This document shows, piece after piece, positions 18,407 through 27,294 of a DNA stretch of 64,000 nucleotides. Position 1 is the first letter of the stretch. Each line of letters opens with the position of its first letter. The notes under the pieces are model-generated. The model was not told the origin of the DNA. It was given only the letters and a program-made list of their open reading frames with translations, and did not search any database. The stretch lies in NCBI RefSeq assembly GCF_026627505.1, contig NZ_JAPNLK010000032.1:22516-86515 (forward strand), in the 5' to 3' direction. Origin of the DNA: Streptomyces sp. H27-H5 (lineage in GTDB: Bacteria; Actinomycetota; Actinomycetes; Streptomycetales; Streptomycetaceae). The translations under genes and the position numbers were made by a program.

Positions 18407-21400
18407 CCGACTCAGCAGGCCGCCCCCCGGCAGACGCCGGACGCGCAGAGCGCCTGGCCCGGCTCACTCCGGAACAGCGCGCCAGGTTCGAGGCACGTAC
18501 CCGCGGGAACACCGCCGGGCAGAGCGTGCCGGTCGCCGCACCGGTGACACCGCGGCGGCCCTCGGACGTTCCCGCGCCGCTCTCCTTCGGCCAGGAACGA
18601 CTGTGGTTCCTCGATCAACTCACTCCGGGGCTCGGGGTGTTCAACGAGTACGTGGCCCTGCGGCTGACCGGTCCGCTGGACCGGGCGGCGCTGGACGCGG
18701 CGCTGAACGGCCTGGTGGTCCGACACGAGGCGCTGCGCACCGTCGTCGACCCCTCGGGCGAGCGGCCGATGCAGCGGGTCCTGGACCCGGCTCCGGTCTC
18801 GGGTCCGGGTTCGGAGCCGGTGCTCACGGTGGTGGACCTCGATCCCGGTGTGGCCGGCGGGATCGACGCCGCCGAGCGGGAGGCGGCCGAGCGGGAGGCC
18901 CGCCGGCCCTTCGACCTGGAGGGCGAGCGACTCTTCCGGGCCCTGTTGATCCGCTCCGCCCCGGACCGCGCCCTGCTGGTCGTGGTCAACCACCACATCG
19001 TGGGCGACGCCTGGTCGCGCGCCGTCCTGGTGGAGGAGTTGTGCGCGGGCTACCGCGCGTTCCGTGACGGCCGGCCGGGCGGCGCCGGCGGCCCGCAGGG
19101 CGGGCCCGAGCCGCTGGCCGTCCAGTACGGCGACTGGGCCGCACGGCAGCGCGTCGAGCTCACCGACGAGGCGCTGGCGCGGCCGCTCGACTACTGGCGC
19201 GAGCGGCTCGCCGACGCCCCGCCGCTGCTCTCCCTGGCCACCGACCGTCTTCGCCCCGCCACCCCCTCGCACCGCGGCGGTCGGGTGCACCTCACCCTGG
19301 ACCGGGAGCTGACGGAGGGCATCGAGGAGGCCGCCCGACAGGCCCGGGCGACGCCGTTCATGGTGACGCTGGCCGCCTGGCAGGCGGTGCTGATGCGGCA
19401 CTCCGGGCAGCAGGACGTGGTCGTCGGCGTGCCCACGGCCGGTCGGGACCGTCCGGAACTGGGCGGCATGGTCGGCATGTTCATCAACACCCTGGTGATG
19501 CGCACCGACCTGGCCGGGGACCCCACGTTCGGTGAGCTCGTCGGTCGGGCGCGGGAGACCGCGCTGGGCGCCCTCGCCCACGCCGAGGTGCCCTTCGAGC
19601 GTCTGGTCCGCGATCTCAGCCCGGACCGCGACCTGAGCCACGCGCCGCTCTACCAGGTGCAGTTCGGCTACCGGAACGTGCCCGCGCCCACGATCTCGCT
19701 GCCCGACGTGGCCGTCGAACTCGTCGACCTGGACAACGGGCTGTGCCGCACCGACCTCAGCCTCGAACTCGCCCGCTCGGGAGACGTCACCACCGGCGTC
19801 TGCGAGTTCAGCGCCGACCTGTTCGACGCGGACACCGTGCGGTCCTACACCGAGACCCTGGAACGCGTCCTGCGGCGCGGTACGGCCGACCCTTCGCTGC
19901 CGCTCTCCGGGCTGCTGGCGCTCACTCCCGCCGAGGAGGCTCTGTCGGCGCTCGCCGGCGACGGCGGACCGCTGCCCGCGGACGCCGAGGACGTGCTCGT
20001 GTCCCTCGCCCGCGCCGTGCGCGAACGGCCTGACGCGCCCGCCCTGTTGTCGGGGTCGGACCCCGACGGGCCGGCGCTCGCCTACGGCGCGCTCGACGCG
20101 CGGATCGAGGAGATCCGGGCCCGGCTGCTGGCCGCGGGCGTCCGTCCCGGGGACCGGGTCGGCGTCTGTCTGCGGCGCGGCGCCGATCTCGTCGCCGCGC
20201 TGTTCGCCGTGCTCCGGACGGGAGCCGCGTACCTGCCGCTCGACCCCGGGTATCCGGCGGAGCGGATCCGGTTCGTCCTGGAGGACGCCACCCCCTCGGC
20301 CGTGCTGGTGCACGCCGGCACCCGGGACGTCGTGCCGTCCGGGGCGCCGCTGCTCGACCTCGACGCGGCCGACACGGACACCGGGGCGCCCGCGCCCGTC
20401 GCCGACGGCGGGTCGCACGACCCCGAGGCTCCCGCGTACGTCATCCACACGTCGGGCTCCACCGGCAGGCCCAAGGGCGTGGTGGTGCTCCGGCGCAACC
20501 TCACGGCGTTCCTCGCGGCGATGGACCGGATCGTCACGGGCCGGGACGACGCGCGGGCAGCCGCCGGGGCGGACACCGAGCCGATCACCTGGCTCGCCGT
20601 CACCAGCGTCTCCTTCGACATCTCCGTGCTGGAGCTGCTGTGGACGATCAGCCGCGGCCACCGGGTGGTCGTGAGCCCCGACGCGGGGACCTCCGCGGTC
20701 GTCGCACGCCGGGCCGCCGGGCCGGCGCCGACCGCGGTCGCGCCCGCCGTCGTACCGGAGTTCAGCCTCTTCTACTTCTCCAGCGACTCCGAGGCGCACG
20801 CCCCGGGGCCGGCCCAGTACCGGCTCCTCATGGAGGGCGCCCGGTTCGCCGACACCCACGGCTTCAGCTCCGTGTGGCTGCCGGAGCGGCACTTCCACGC
20901 GTTCGGCGGGTCCTATCCGGCGCCGTCGGTGCTGGCCGCCGCCCTGGCGCAGAGCACCGAACGGATCGGGATCCGGGCCGGCAGCGTGGTGCTGCCGCTG
21001 CACCATCCCGTCCGGGTCGCGGAGGAGTGGTCGGTCGTCGACAACCTCTCCGCGGGCCGGGTCGGGCTGTCCTTCGCCTCCGGTTGGCACGTGGACGACT
21101 TCGTCCTCGCCAAGGACGCCTACGACGACCGGCAGAAGCTCATGGTCGAGGGCATCGACGAGGTGCGGCGGCTGTGGCGCGGCGACCGGGTCGCCTTCGA
21201 GGGGCCCTCGGGGCGGAGCGTGGACGTGGCGGTCATGCCGCGTCCGGTCCAGCCGGAACTGCCCTTCTGGCTCACCTCGTCCGGCAACCCCGAGACCTGC
21301 CGCAAGGCCGGCGAGATCGGCGCGCGGCTGCTCACGCACCTGCTCGGCCAGAGCGTCGAGGAGCTGACCGAGCGGATCGCGATCTACCGCGAGGCCTGGC

Positions 21401-24400
21401 GGAACGCCGGTCACGCGGGTGAGCCGCACGTGACGCTGATGCTGCACACCTTCGTCGGCGACGACGCCGAGGACGTGCGGGCACACGCCCGACAGCCGTT
21501 CCGCGACTACCTGCGGTCCTCCGTCGGGCTGATCGAGAAGATGGCGGCCACCCTCGGCATCGACGTCCGCGCCGACGACTTCAGCGCCGACGACCAGGAG
21601 GCCCTGCTCGACCACGCGGCGGCCCGCTACCTCACGGACGGCTCCTTCATCGGAACCGTCGAGGACCGCCTGCCCCTCCTGGGGCGGCTCGCGGGCGCGG
21701 GCGTCGACGAGGTCGCCTGCCTCGTCGACTTCGGTGTCGACCCCGACGCGGCGCTCCGCGCGCTCACCGGCCTGGCCGCGCTGCGCGAGACGGCGCTGCA
21801 CCGCCGCGACGCGGTACCCGCGACGGAGTCGGAGGGCGGGCGCCTCACGGACGTCGAGGAGGTCCCGCTCACCTCGCTGATCCGCGCCCACGGTGTGACC
21901 CATCTCCAGTGCACCCCGTCGTTGGCGCGCGTCCTGCTGGACGAACCGGACGCCGGGGCGCTCGGCGGGCTGCGCCGGCTCCTCCTCGGCGGGGAGCCCC
22001 TGGACGCGGACCTCGCGCGCCGGTTGCACGAGCACCTCACCGGCACGCTGCTGAACATGTACGGGCCGACCGAGACCACCGTGTGGTCCACCAGCGATAC
22101 CGTGGACCCGGTGCGGGGCGCCGTCACCATCGGCCGCCCCGTCGCCGGGACGACCGTACGGGTCCTGGACGAACACGGCCGCCGCACGCCCGTCGGCGTG
22201 CCCGGCGAGCTGTACATCGGCGGCGCGGGCGTGACCGCGGGCTACCTCGGGCGCCCGGAACTCACGGCCGAACGCTTCGTGGCGGACCCCGCCGCGGCGT
22301 CCAGCTCCGACGGCGCCGGATCGGCCGTCGCCCGCCTGTACCGCACGGGTGACGTCGTCCGGGTGCGGCCCGACGGCCGGTTGGAGTACCTGGCCCGCAA
22401 CGACGACCAGCTCAAGATCCGCGGTTTCCGGATCGAGGCCGGCGAGGTCGAGGCGGCGCTGACCGCCGTGCCCGGCGTCCGCCAGAGCGTGGTGACCGCG
22501 CACGGGATCGGCACCGCCCGGGCGTCCCTGATCGGGTACGTGGTGCCCGACTCCCCGGACTCCCCTCCGGCGGCCGCCGACCTGCGTGCCGCGCTGGCCG
22601 CCCGGCTGCCCGCCTTCCTCGTTCCCTCGCGGTTCGTCGTGCTGGACGCGCTGCCGTTGACGAGCAACGGCAAGGTGGACCGGGGCGCGCTGCCGGCGCC
22701 CGACACGGACCGCGCCGTCGGCGGCGCGTACGTCGCGCCCTCCACCCCGACCGAGAAGCGGATCGCGGCCATCTGGCAGCAGGCCCTCGGGATCGAACGG
22801 GTCGGCGTCCACGACGACTTCTTCGAGCTGGGCGGCCACTCGCTGCTCGCCACCCAGGTCGTCGCCGGGATCAGGCGCGCGTTCTCGACCCGGCTCCCGC
22901 TGCGCACCCTGTTCGAGGCGCCGACCGTCTCGGCCCTGGCCCGCGGCGTGGACGCGCGGGCGGACGGCGCCGCCGACGGCGCGGAGCCGTCGGAGCGGCC
23001 GGCGGCGCTGCTGCCGGACCCGGCGACCCGCCACGAACCGTTCCCCCTCACCGAGGTGCAGCGCGCCTATTGGATCGGCCGCAGCGGCGCCGTCGGCGGA
23101 GACGTGTCCTGCCACCTGTTCGTCGAGCTCGATGTCGACGACGTGGACCTGGACCGCCTCGAAGGCGCCTGGCGGTCCCTCGTCCGGCGCCACGACGCCC
23201 TGCGCCTGGTCGTCGACACGGACGGCACCCAGCGCATCCTCCCCGAGGTGCCCGACTACCGCATCGAGCGCGCCGACCTGCGCGAGCTGCCGGCCGCCGA
23301 GCGCGAGGCACGTTTGACGGCGATCCGCGACACGATGTCCCACCACGTGCTGCCCGCCGAGACCTGGCCGCTTTTCCAGATCCGGGCGAGCCACACCGAC
23401 GGGGGCGCGGCCCGGCTGCACTTCAGCATCGACACGCTCATCGCGGACGGTGGCAGCGTCCAGATCCTGCTGCGCGAGCTGCTCGCCGTCTACCGGGGCG
23501 AACTCGTCCCGCACGCGATGGAGTTGTCCTTCCGCGACTACGTCATGGCCGAGCAGGCCCGACGCACGGGGCCCGGGCACGAGCGTGACCTCGCCTACTG
23601 GCGCGAGCGGCTGGACACCCTGCCGCCGGCGCCCCCGCTGCCGCTCGTCAAGCAGCTCGGGGAACTGGCCGAGACCCGGTTCCGGCGGCGCGAGGCGCAC
23701 CTCCCGGCCGAGCTGTGGTCCCGGCTCAAGGCACGGGCCGCCGCCGCCCGGATCACTCCGTCGGCGCTCGCCCTGGCCGCGTACGCCACCGTGCTCGGCA
23801 CCTGGTCGTCCAGCGACCGCTTCACCCTCAACCTGACCCTCTTCAACCGGGTCGGCGACCATCCCGAACTGGGCACGCTGGTCGGCGACTTCACCGCACT
23901 CAGCCTGCTGGAGGTGGACCGCGCGACCAGCGGCACCTTCGAGGAGCGGGCGCGCGCCCTCCAGGAGCGGCTCTGGGAGGACCTGGACCACCAGCTCGTC
24001 AGCGGCGTGCGCGTGGCCGGCGAACTGGCCCGCCGGCGCGGGGTGGCCGCGGCGGCCATGCCCGTCGTGTTCACCAGCGAACTCGGCGCGGCCGACGCCG
24101 GCGGCACCCCGCCGGCCGGGCTCGGAGCGCGGGTCGCGCACACCATCACCCAGACCCCGCAGGTCTGGCTCGACCACCAGATCAGCGAGGACGAGGGCCG
24201 GCTTCGGCTCACCTGGGACGCGGTGGAGGCGCTGTTCGCACCGGGGACGCTGGACGACATGTTCGGCGCGTACACCGGGCTGCTGACCGCGCTCGCGACG
24301 GACACCGACGCCTGGGACGACCCGCATCGCGAGGTGCTCCCCGACGACCAGGCCGCCCGGTACCGGGAGCTCAACGCCACCGACGGACCGCTCCCGGACG

Positions 24401-27228
24401 GCCTGCTGCACGAGCCGTTCCTCGACCGGGCCCACCGCTCGCCCGGCCGTACCGCGGTGATCGCGGCGAACGGGACCCTCACCTACGGCGCGTTGGAGGA
24501 GGCCTCCCGGGCCGTCGCCCACGCCCTTCGCGCGGCCGGGGTCCACCCCGGCGACCTGGTCGGGGTGGTCGCGGACCGGGGCTGGGAACAGATCGCCTCG
24601 GCCATCGGCGTGCTCCGCATCGGGGCGGCCTACCTCCCGCTGGACGACGGCCTGCCGGCGGCCCGCATCGCCGGTTCGCTGCGGCACGCGGGGGCCTCGG
24701 CCCTGCTCGTGCCCCCGGCCGCGTCCGTCCACGAGCGCGTCCCGGACGGCGTCGCCGTCGTCCGCTTCGACGAGGCGCTCGCGTCCGCCGGCCGCGACGC
24801 GGTGCTCGAACCGGTGGCGACGGATCCCCGCGACCTCGCGTACGTGATCTACACCTCGGGTTCGACCGGGGACCCCAAGGGCGTGATGACCGATCACCGG
24901 GGCGCCCTGAACACCGTCGTCGACATCAACGAGCGCTTCGGGGTGACCTCCGAGGACCGGGTGTTCGGGCTGTCCTCGCTCGGCTTCGACCTGTCCGTGT
25001 ACGACCTCTTCGGCACGTTCGCCGCGGGCGCCACCCTGGTGCTGGCGGGACCCGACGAGGACCGCGACCCGGTGCGCTGGAACCGGCTCGTCGGCGAGCA
25101 CGGCGTCACCGTCTGGAACTCCGTGCCCGCGCTGATGGAGATGCTGCTCGCCCACACGGCGGGCAACGGCGCGGCCACCGCCGAGAGCCTGCGCCTGGTC
25201 ATGCTCAGCGGGGACTGGATCCCGGTGGGCATGCCCGACCAGGTCCGGGAGGTCGCCCCGAAGGCGCGGGTCGTCAGTCTCGGCGGCGCCACCGAGGCGT
25301 CCATCTGGTCGGTGCTGCATCCGATCGACCGCGTCGACCCGGACCGGTCGAGCATCCCGTACGGGCGGCCGATGCGGAACCAGACGATGTACGTCCTGGA
25401 CGAGGCGTTCCGGCTGCGTCCCACCGGACTGCCCGGCGCCCTGTTCATCGGCGGCGCGGGGCTGGCCGCGGGCTACCGCAACGCGCCGGAGCTGACCGCG
25501 CGGGCGTTCCCCACGCACCCCGTGACCGGGGAGCGGCTCTACCGCACGGGCGACCTGGCCCGTCTGTTGCCCGACGGCGACCTGGAGTTCCTCGGCCGGC
25601 AGGACTCGCAGGTGAAGGTGCGCGGCATGCGCATCGAACTGGGCGAGATCGAGGCGGCCCTGGTGCGCACCGACGGGGTGCGCGAGGCCGCGGCGCTGGT
25701 CGAGGGCCACGGCACGGCCGCCCGTCTCGCGGCCTACGTGGTCCGTGAGGCGGCGCGCGCGGTCGCCGATCCGGCGGCGCGGCCGTCGGACACCGGGACG
25801 GAGCCCGGCGCGTCGGGGGTCTTCGGAGCCGAGCAGGCCCGTCTGCTGGAACGGCGGTTGAGCCAGCCCGGCCGCCGCGCCGACCTCGCGGGCCGTGAGA
25901 TCCTCCCGTTCGTCCTGCCCGCCGACACCCTCGCCCTGCGGGCGTCGGCGGCCGGTCGGGGCGCGGCCGGCTCCTTCGGCGCCGGCCCCGTGCCCGCGGC
26001 CGACGTGTACGCGCTGCTGACGGCGCTCGCCCGACAGGACGACGACGGTGTGCCCCGGTACGCCTTCGGCTCGGCGGGCGGCCTGTACCCCGTGCAGACC
26101 TACCTCGCGGTGGCGCCGGGCAGGGTCACCGGGATCCCGGCGGGCGTGTACTACCTCGACCCCGCGGGCCCGGCCCTGGTCTCGCTGGAGAGCGGTCCGG
26201 ACGCCGGTCGGGCGCTGGACCCGGCACTGTTCTCCGAGGCCAACCGGGCGCTCGTGGCGGGCGCCGGGTTCGGGATCTTCCTCGTCGCCCGCGACCGCGC
26301 GGTGACACCGGTGTACGGCGAGCTGTCCGACAGGTTCTGCCTGTTGGAGGCCGGTGCGATGGCGCAACTGCTGCGTCAGCGGGCCGCCGACTGTCGTCTC
26401 GGGCTCTGTCCGATCGGTGACGTGCACGCGGAGCCGCTGCGCGCGCTGTTGCGGTTGGAGGAGGACCAGAGCGTCCTGCACACCCTGGTGGGCGGCCTGC
26501 CCTCGGGCGCCCCGGCCTCGGCCTCCGGGCCGGCGGACGACGCGCACGACTGGGCACTGGCGCTGCGCGCCGAACTGGCCGCGCGGCTGCCGGGGTACAT
26601 GGTGCCGCAGCGGGTCCGGGTGATCGAGGCGCTGCCGCTGTCGGCGAACGGGAAGGTGGACCGCAAGGCACTGGCCGCGCGGTCGGCCGCACCGATGGCG
26701 ACCCCGCCGGAGGTGGCCGCACCGGTCACGGCCGCGGCGGCCCCGGCCCCCGTGGAGCGGGCCGTGCTGGTGGCGCGTTCGACGGGCAGCACCATCGACC
26801 GGCTCGTCGCGCTGTGGCGGGAGGTTCTGGAGGGGCAGGAGTTGGGCATCGACACGAACTTCTTCGAGTCGGGCGCCACGTCCATCCACCTCGTCCGCGT
26901 CCAGCGCCGGGTCACCGAGGAGTTCGGCCGGGAGGTGTCGGTGGTCGAGATGTTCGACCGGCCGACGATCCGCCACCTCGCCGACCTGCTCGACCGGCCG
27001 GAGGCCGACCCTGCGCCGGTGCGTCCCGTGACGCGTCCGGCCGATCCGGAGGCCGTCGCCGAACCGCCCACCGTCACCGACCGCACCACCGGCAATACCG
27101 GCACCACGGGCACCACCGGCACCACCGGCACCACCGCCGACGAGTCGGTCACCGACCGCAGGCAGCACCACGAGAGGCGCCGCGCCGCCCGCCGGCGAGG
27201 CGGCTCCGGCACCTCGCCGGCCAACTGA
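18403..27228 (+). CDS. Two-module NRPS, C-A(monooxygenase insert)-T-Cy-A(oxidase insert)-T
   Basis: This 2941-aa synthetase has two interrupted adenylation domains. Module 1: C (60-500, HHIVGDAW), A (about 530-1425) split by a luciferase-like flavin monooxygenase at about 786-1133, placed after the A4 FDISVLELL and before A5 YGPTETT (near 1220); T has Ser near 1480. The pocket reads D-I-L-Q-L-G-M-V-W, a glycine-type code. Module 2: a heterocyclisation domain (1547-1990) with DTLIAD (1677-1682) replacing the HHxxxD motif, then A (from 2010) reading D-L-Y-N-M-S-L-I-W, a cysteine code, split by a McbC/SagB-like FMN oxidase at about 2476-2700; T has the variant GATS, Ser near 2827. Expected chemistry is oxidation at Gly and formation of a thiazole from Cys. 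The C-terminus has a Gly-Thr-Thr repeat. The GTG start overlaps the PKS stop. Confidence 0.93.
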   Translation: MTDSAGRPPADAGRAERLARLTPEQRARFEARTRGNTAGQSVPVAAPVTPRRPSDVPAPLSFGQERLWFLDQLTPGLGVFNEYVALRLTGPLDRAALDAALNGLVVRHEALRTVVDPSGERPMQRVLDPAPVSGPGSEPVLTVVDLDPGVAGGIDAAEREAAEREARRPFDLEGERLFRALLIRSAPDRALLVVVNHHIVGDAWSRAVLVEELCAGYRAFRDGRPGGAGGPQGGPEPLAVQYGDWAARQRVELTDEALARPLDYWRERLADAPPLLSLATDRLRPATPSHRGGRVHLTLDRELTEGIEEAARQARATPFMVTLAAWQAVLMRHSGQQDVVVGVPTAGRDRPELGGMVGMFINTLVMRTDLAGDPTFGELVGRARETALGALAHAEVPFERLVRDLSPDRDLSHAPLYQVQFGYRNVPAPTISLPDVAVELVDLDNGLCRTDLSLELARSGDVTTGVCEFSADLFDADTVRSYTETLERVLRRGTADPSLPLSGLLALTPAEEALSALAGDGGPLPADAEDVLVSLARAVRERPDAPALLSGSDPDGPALAYGALDARIEEIRARLLAAGVRPGDRVGVCLRRGADLVAALFAVLRTGAAYLPLDPGYPAERIRFVLEDATPSAVLVHAGTRDVVPSGAPLLDLDAADTDTGAPAPVADGGSHDPEAPAYVIHTSGSTGRPKGVVVLRRNLTAFLAAMDRIVTGRDDARAAAGADTEPITWLAVTSVSFDISVLELLWTISRGHRVVVSPDAGTSAVVARRAAGPAPTAVAPAVVPEFSLFYFSSDSEAHAPGPAQYRLLMEGARFADTHGFSSVWLPERHFHAFGGSYPAPSVLAAALAQSTERIGIRAGSVVLPLHHPVRVAEEWSVVDNLSAGRVGLSFASGWHVDDFVLAKDAYDDRQKLMVEGIDEVRRLWRGDRVAFEGPSGRSVDVAVMPRPVQPELPFWLTSSGNPETCRKAGEIGARLLTHLLGQSVEELTERIAIYREAWRNAGHAGEPHVTLMLHTFVGDDAEDVRAHARQPFRDYLRSSVGLIEKMAATLGIDVRADDFSADDQEALLDHAAARYLTDGSFIGTVEDRLPLLGRLAGAGVDEVACLVDFGVDPDAALRALTGLAALRETALHRRDAVPATESEGGRLTDVEEVPLTSLIRAHGVTHLQCTPSLARVLLDEPDAGALGGLRRLLLGGEPLDADLARRLHEHLTGTLLNMYGPTETTVWSTSDTVDPVRGAVTIGRPVAGTTVRVLDEHGRRTPVGVPGELYIGGAGVTAGYLGRPELTAERFVADPAAASSSDGAGSAVARLYRTGDVVRVRPDGRLEYLARNDDQLKIRGFRIEAGEVEAALTAVPGVRQSVVTAHGIGTARASLIGYVVPDSPDSPPAAADLRAALAARLPAFLVPSRFVVLDALPLTSNGKVDRGALPAPDTDRAVGGAYVAPSTPTEKRIAAIWQQALGIERVGVHDDFFELGGHSLLATQVVAGIRRAFSTRLPLRTLFEAPTVSALARGVDARADGAADGAEPSERPAALLPDPATRHEPFPLTEVQRAYWIGRSGAVGGDVSCHLFVELDVDDVDLDRLEGAWRSLVRRHDALRLVVDTDGTQRILPEVPDYRIERADLRELPAAEREARLTAIRDTMSHHVLPAETWPLFQIRASHTDGGAARLHFSIDTLIADGGSVQILLRELLAVYRGELVPHAMELSFRDYVMAEQARRTGPGHERDLAYWRERLDTLPPAPPLPLVKQLGELAETRFRRREAHLPAELWSRLKARAAAARITPSALALAAYATVLGTWSSSDRFTLNLTLFNRVGDHPELGTLVGDFTALSLLEVDRATSGTFEERARALQERLWEDLDHQLVSGVRVAGELARRRGVAAAAMPVVFTSELGAADAGGTPPAGLGARVAHTITQTPQVWLDHQISEDEGRLRLTWDAVEALFAPGTLDDMFGAYTGLLTALATDTDAWDDPHREVLPDDQAARYRELNATDGPLPDGLLHEPFLDRAHRSPGRTAVIAANGTLTYGALEEASRAVAHALRAAGVHPGDLVGVVADRGWEQIASAIGVLRIGAAYLPLDDGLPAARIAGSLRHAGASALLVPPAASVHERVPDGVAVVRFDEALASAGRDAVLEPVATDPRDLAYVIYTSGSTGDPKGVMTDHRGALNTVVDINERFGVTSEDRVFGLSSLGFDLSVYDLFGTFAAGATLVLAGPDEDRDPVRWNRLVGEHGVTVWNSVPALMEMLLAHTAGNGAATAESLRLVMLSGDWIPVGMPDQVREVAPKARVVSLGGATEASIWSVLHPIDRVDPDRSSIPYGRPMRNQTMYVLDEAFRLRPTGLPGALFIGGAGLAAGYRNAPELTARAFPTHPVTGERLYRTGDLARLLPDGDLEFLGRQDSQVKVRGMRIELGEIEAALVRTDGVREAAALVEGHGTAARLAAYVVREAARAVADPAARPSDTGTEPGASGVFGAEQARLLERRLSQPGRRADLAGREILPFVLPADTLALRASAAGRGAAGSFGAGPVPAADVYALLTALARQDDDGVPRYAFGSAGGLYPVQTYLAVAPGRVTGIPAGVYYLDPAGPALVSLESGPDAGRALDPALFSEANRALVAGAGFGIFLVARDRAVTPVYGELSDRFCLLEAGAMAQLLRQRAADCRLGLCPIGDVHAEPLRALLRLEEDQSVLHTLVGGLPSGAPASASGPADDAHDWALALRAELAARLPGYMVPQRVRVIEALPLSANGKVDRKALAARSAAPMATPPEVAAPVTAAAAPAPVERAVLVARSTGSTIDRLVALWREVLEGQELGIDTNFFESGATSIHLVRVQRRVTEEFGREVSVVEMFDRPTIRHLADLLDRPEADPAPVRPVTRPADPEAVAEPPTVTDRTTGNTGTTGTTGTTGTTADESVTDRRQHHERRRAARRRGGSGTSPAN
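20757..21800 (+). other. Luciferase-like monooxygenase domain inserted in an adenylation domain
   Basis: This segment encodes about 348 residues resembling flavin-dependent bacterial-luciferase-type monooxygenases found inside NRPS/PKS proteins. Recognisable stretches are FSLFYFSSDSE at its start, VWLPERHFHAFGG, LPLHHPVRVAEEW and SFASGWHVDDFV. It interrupts the glycine-type A domain between cores A4 and A5, the placement also described for the terminal glycine module of myxothiazol (MtaG). There the oxidised glycine leads to chain cleavage to an amide. Here the module is internal and is followed by a Cys heterocyclisation module, so hydroxylation at C-alpha or nitrogen with chain retention is the alternative. 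The boundaries are approximate. Confidence 0.85.
25830..26490 (+). other. FMN oxidase (thiazoline dehydrogenase) domain inserted in an adenylation domain
   Basis: About 220 residues of nitroreductase-fold oxidase, like McbC/SagB and the Ox domains of bleomycin- and epothilone-type NRPS, sit between core A8 (KVRGMRIELGEIE) and A10 (SANGKVD) of the Cys-type A domain. Typical stretches are YAFGSAGGLYPVQ, GVYYLDP and CLLEAGAMAQLL. It should oxidise the thiazoline made by the preceding heterocyclisation domain to a thiazole. The boundaries are approximate. Confidence 0.85.
27091..27135 (+). repeat. In-frame Gly-Thr-Thr codon repeat at an NRPS C-terminus
   Basis: Nine-base units close to ACCGGCACC are repeated about five times and encode GNTGTTGTTGTTGTT after the last carrier domain of the 18403 NRPS. 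It reads as a flexible, low-complexity linker before a basic tail; a docking role is possible but not shown. Confidence 0.7.
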
Positions 27229-27255
27229 GACCGACCGGCACCTCGCCGGTCGGTC
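27229..27255 (+). terminator. Intra-operon hairpin directly after the 18403 NRPS stop
   Basis: A perfect 11-bp stem (GACCGACCGGC at 27229-27239, complement at 27245-27255) with a 5-nt loop begins at the base after the stop codon. No T-run follows, and the PKS gene at 27295 is on the same strand 40 nt further on with its own AAGGAG site (27280s). It may attenuate transcription or protect the upstream mRNA rather than end the operon. Confidence 0.5.
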
Positions 27256-27294
27256 CGACCCGCGGCCGAGAACGCCCGAAGGAGAAGACACCGC

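Noticed and set aside
27091..27135. Possible CRISPR-like or microsatellite repeat
   Set aside because: It is an in-frame codon repeat encoding a Gly/Thr linker, without spacers.
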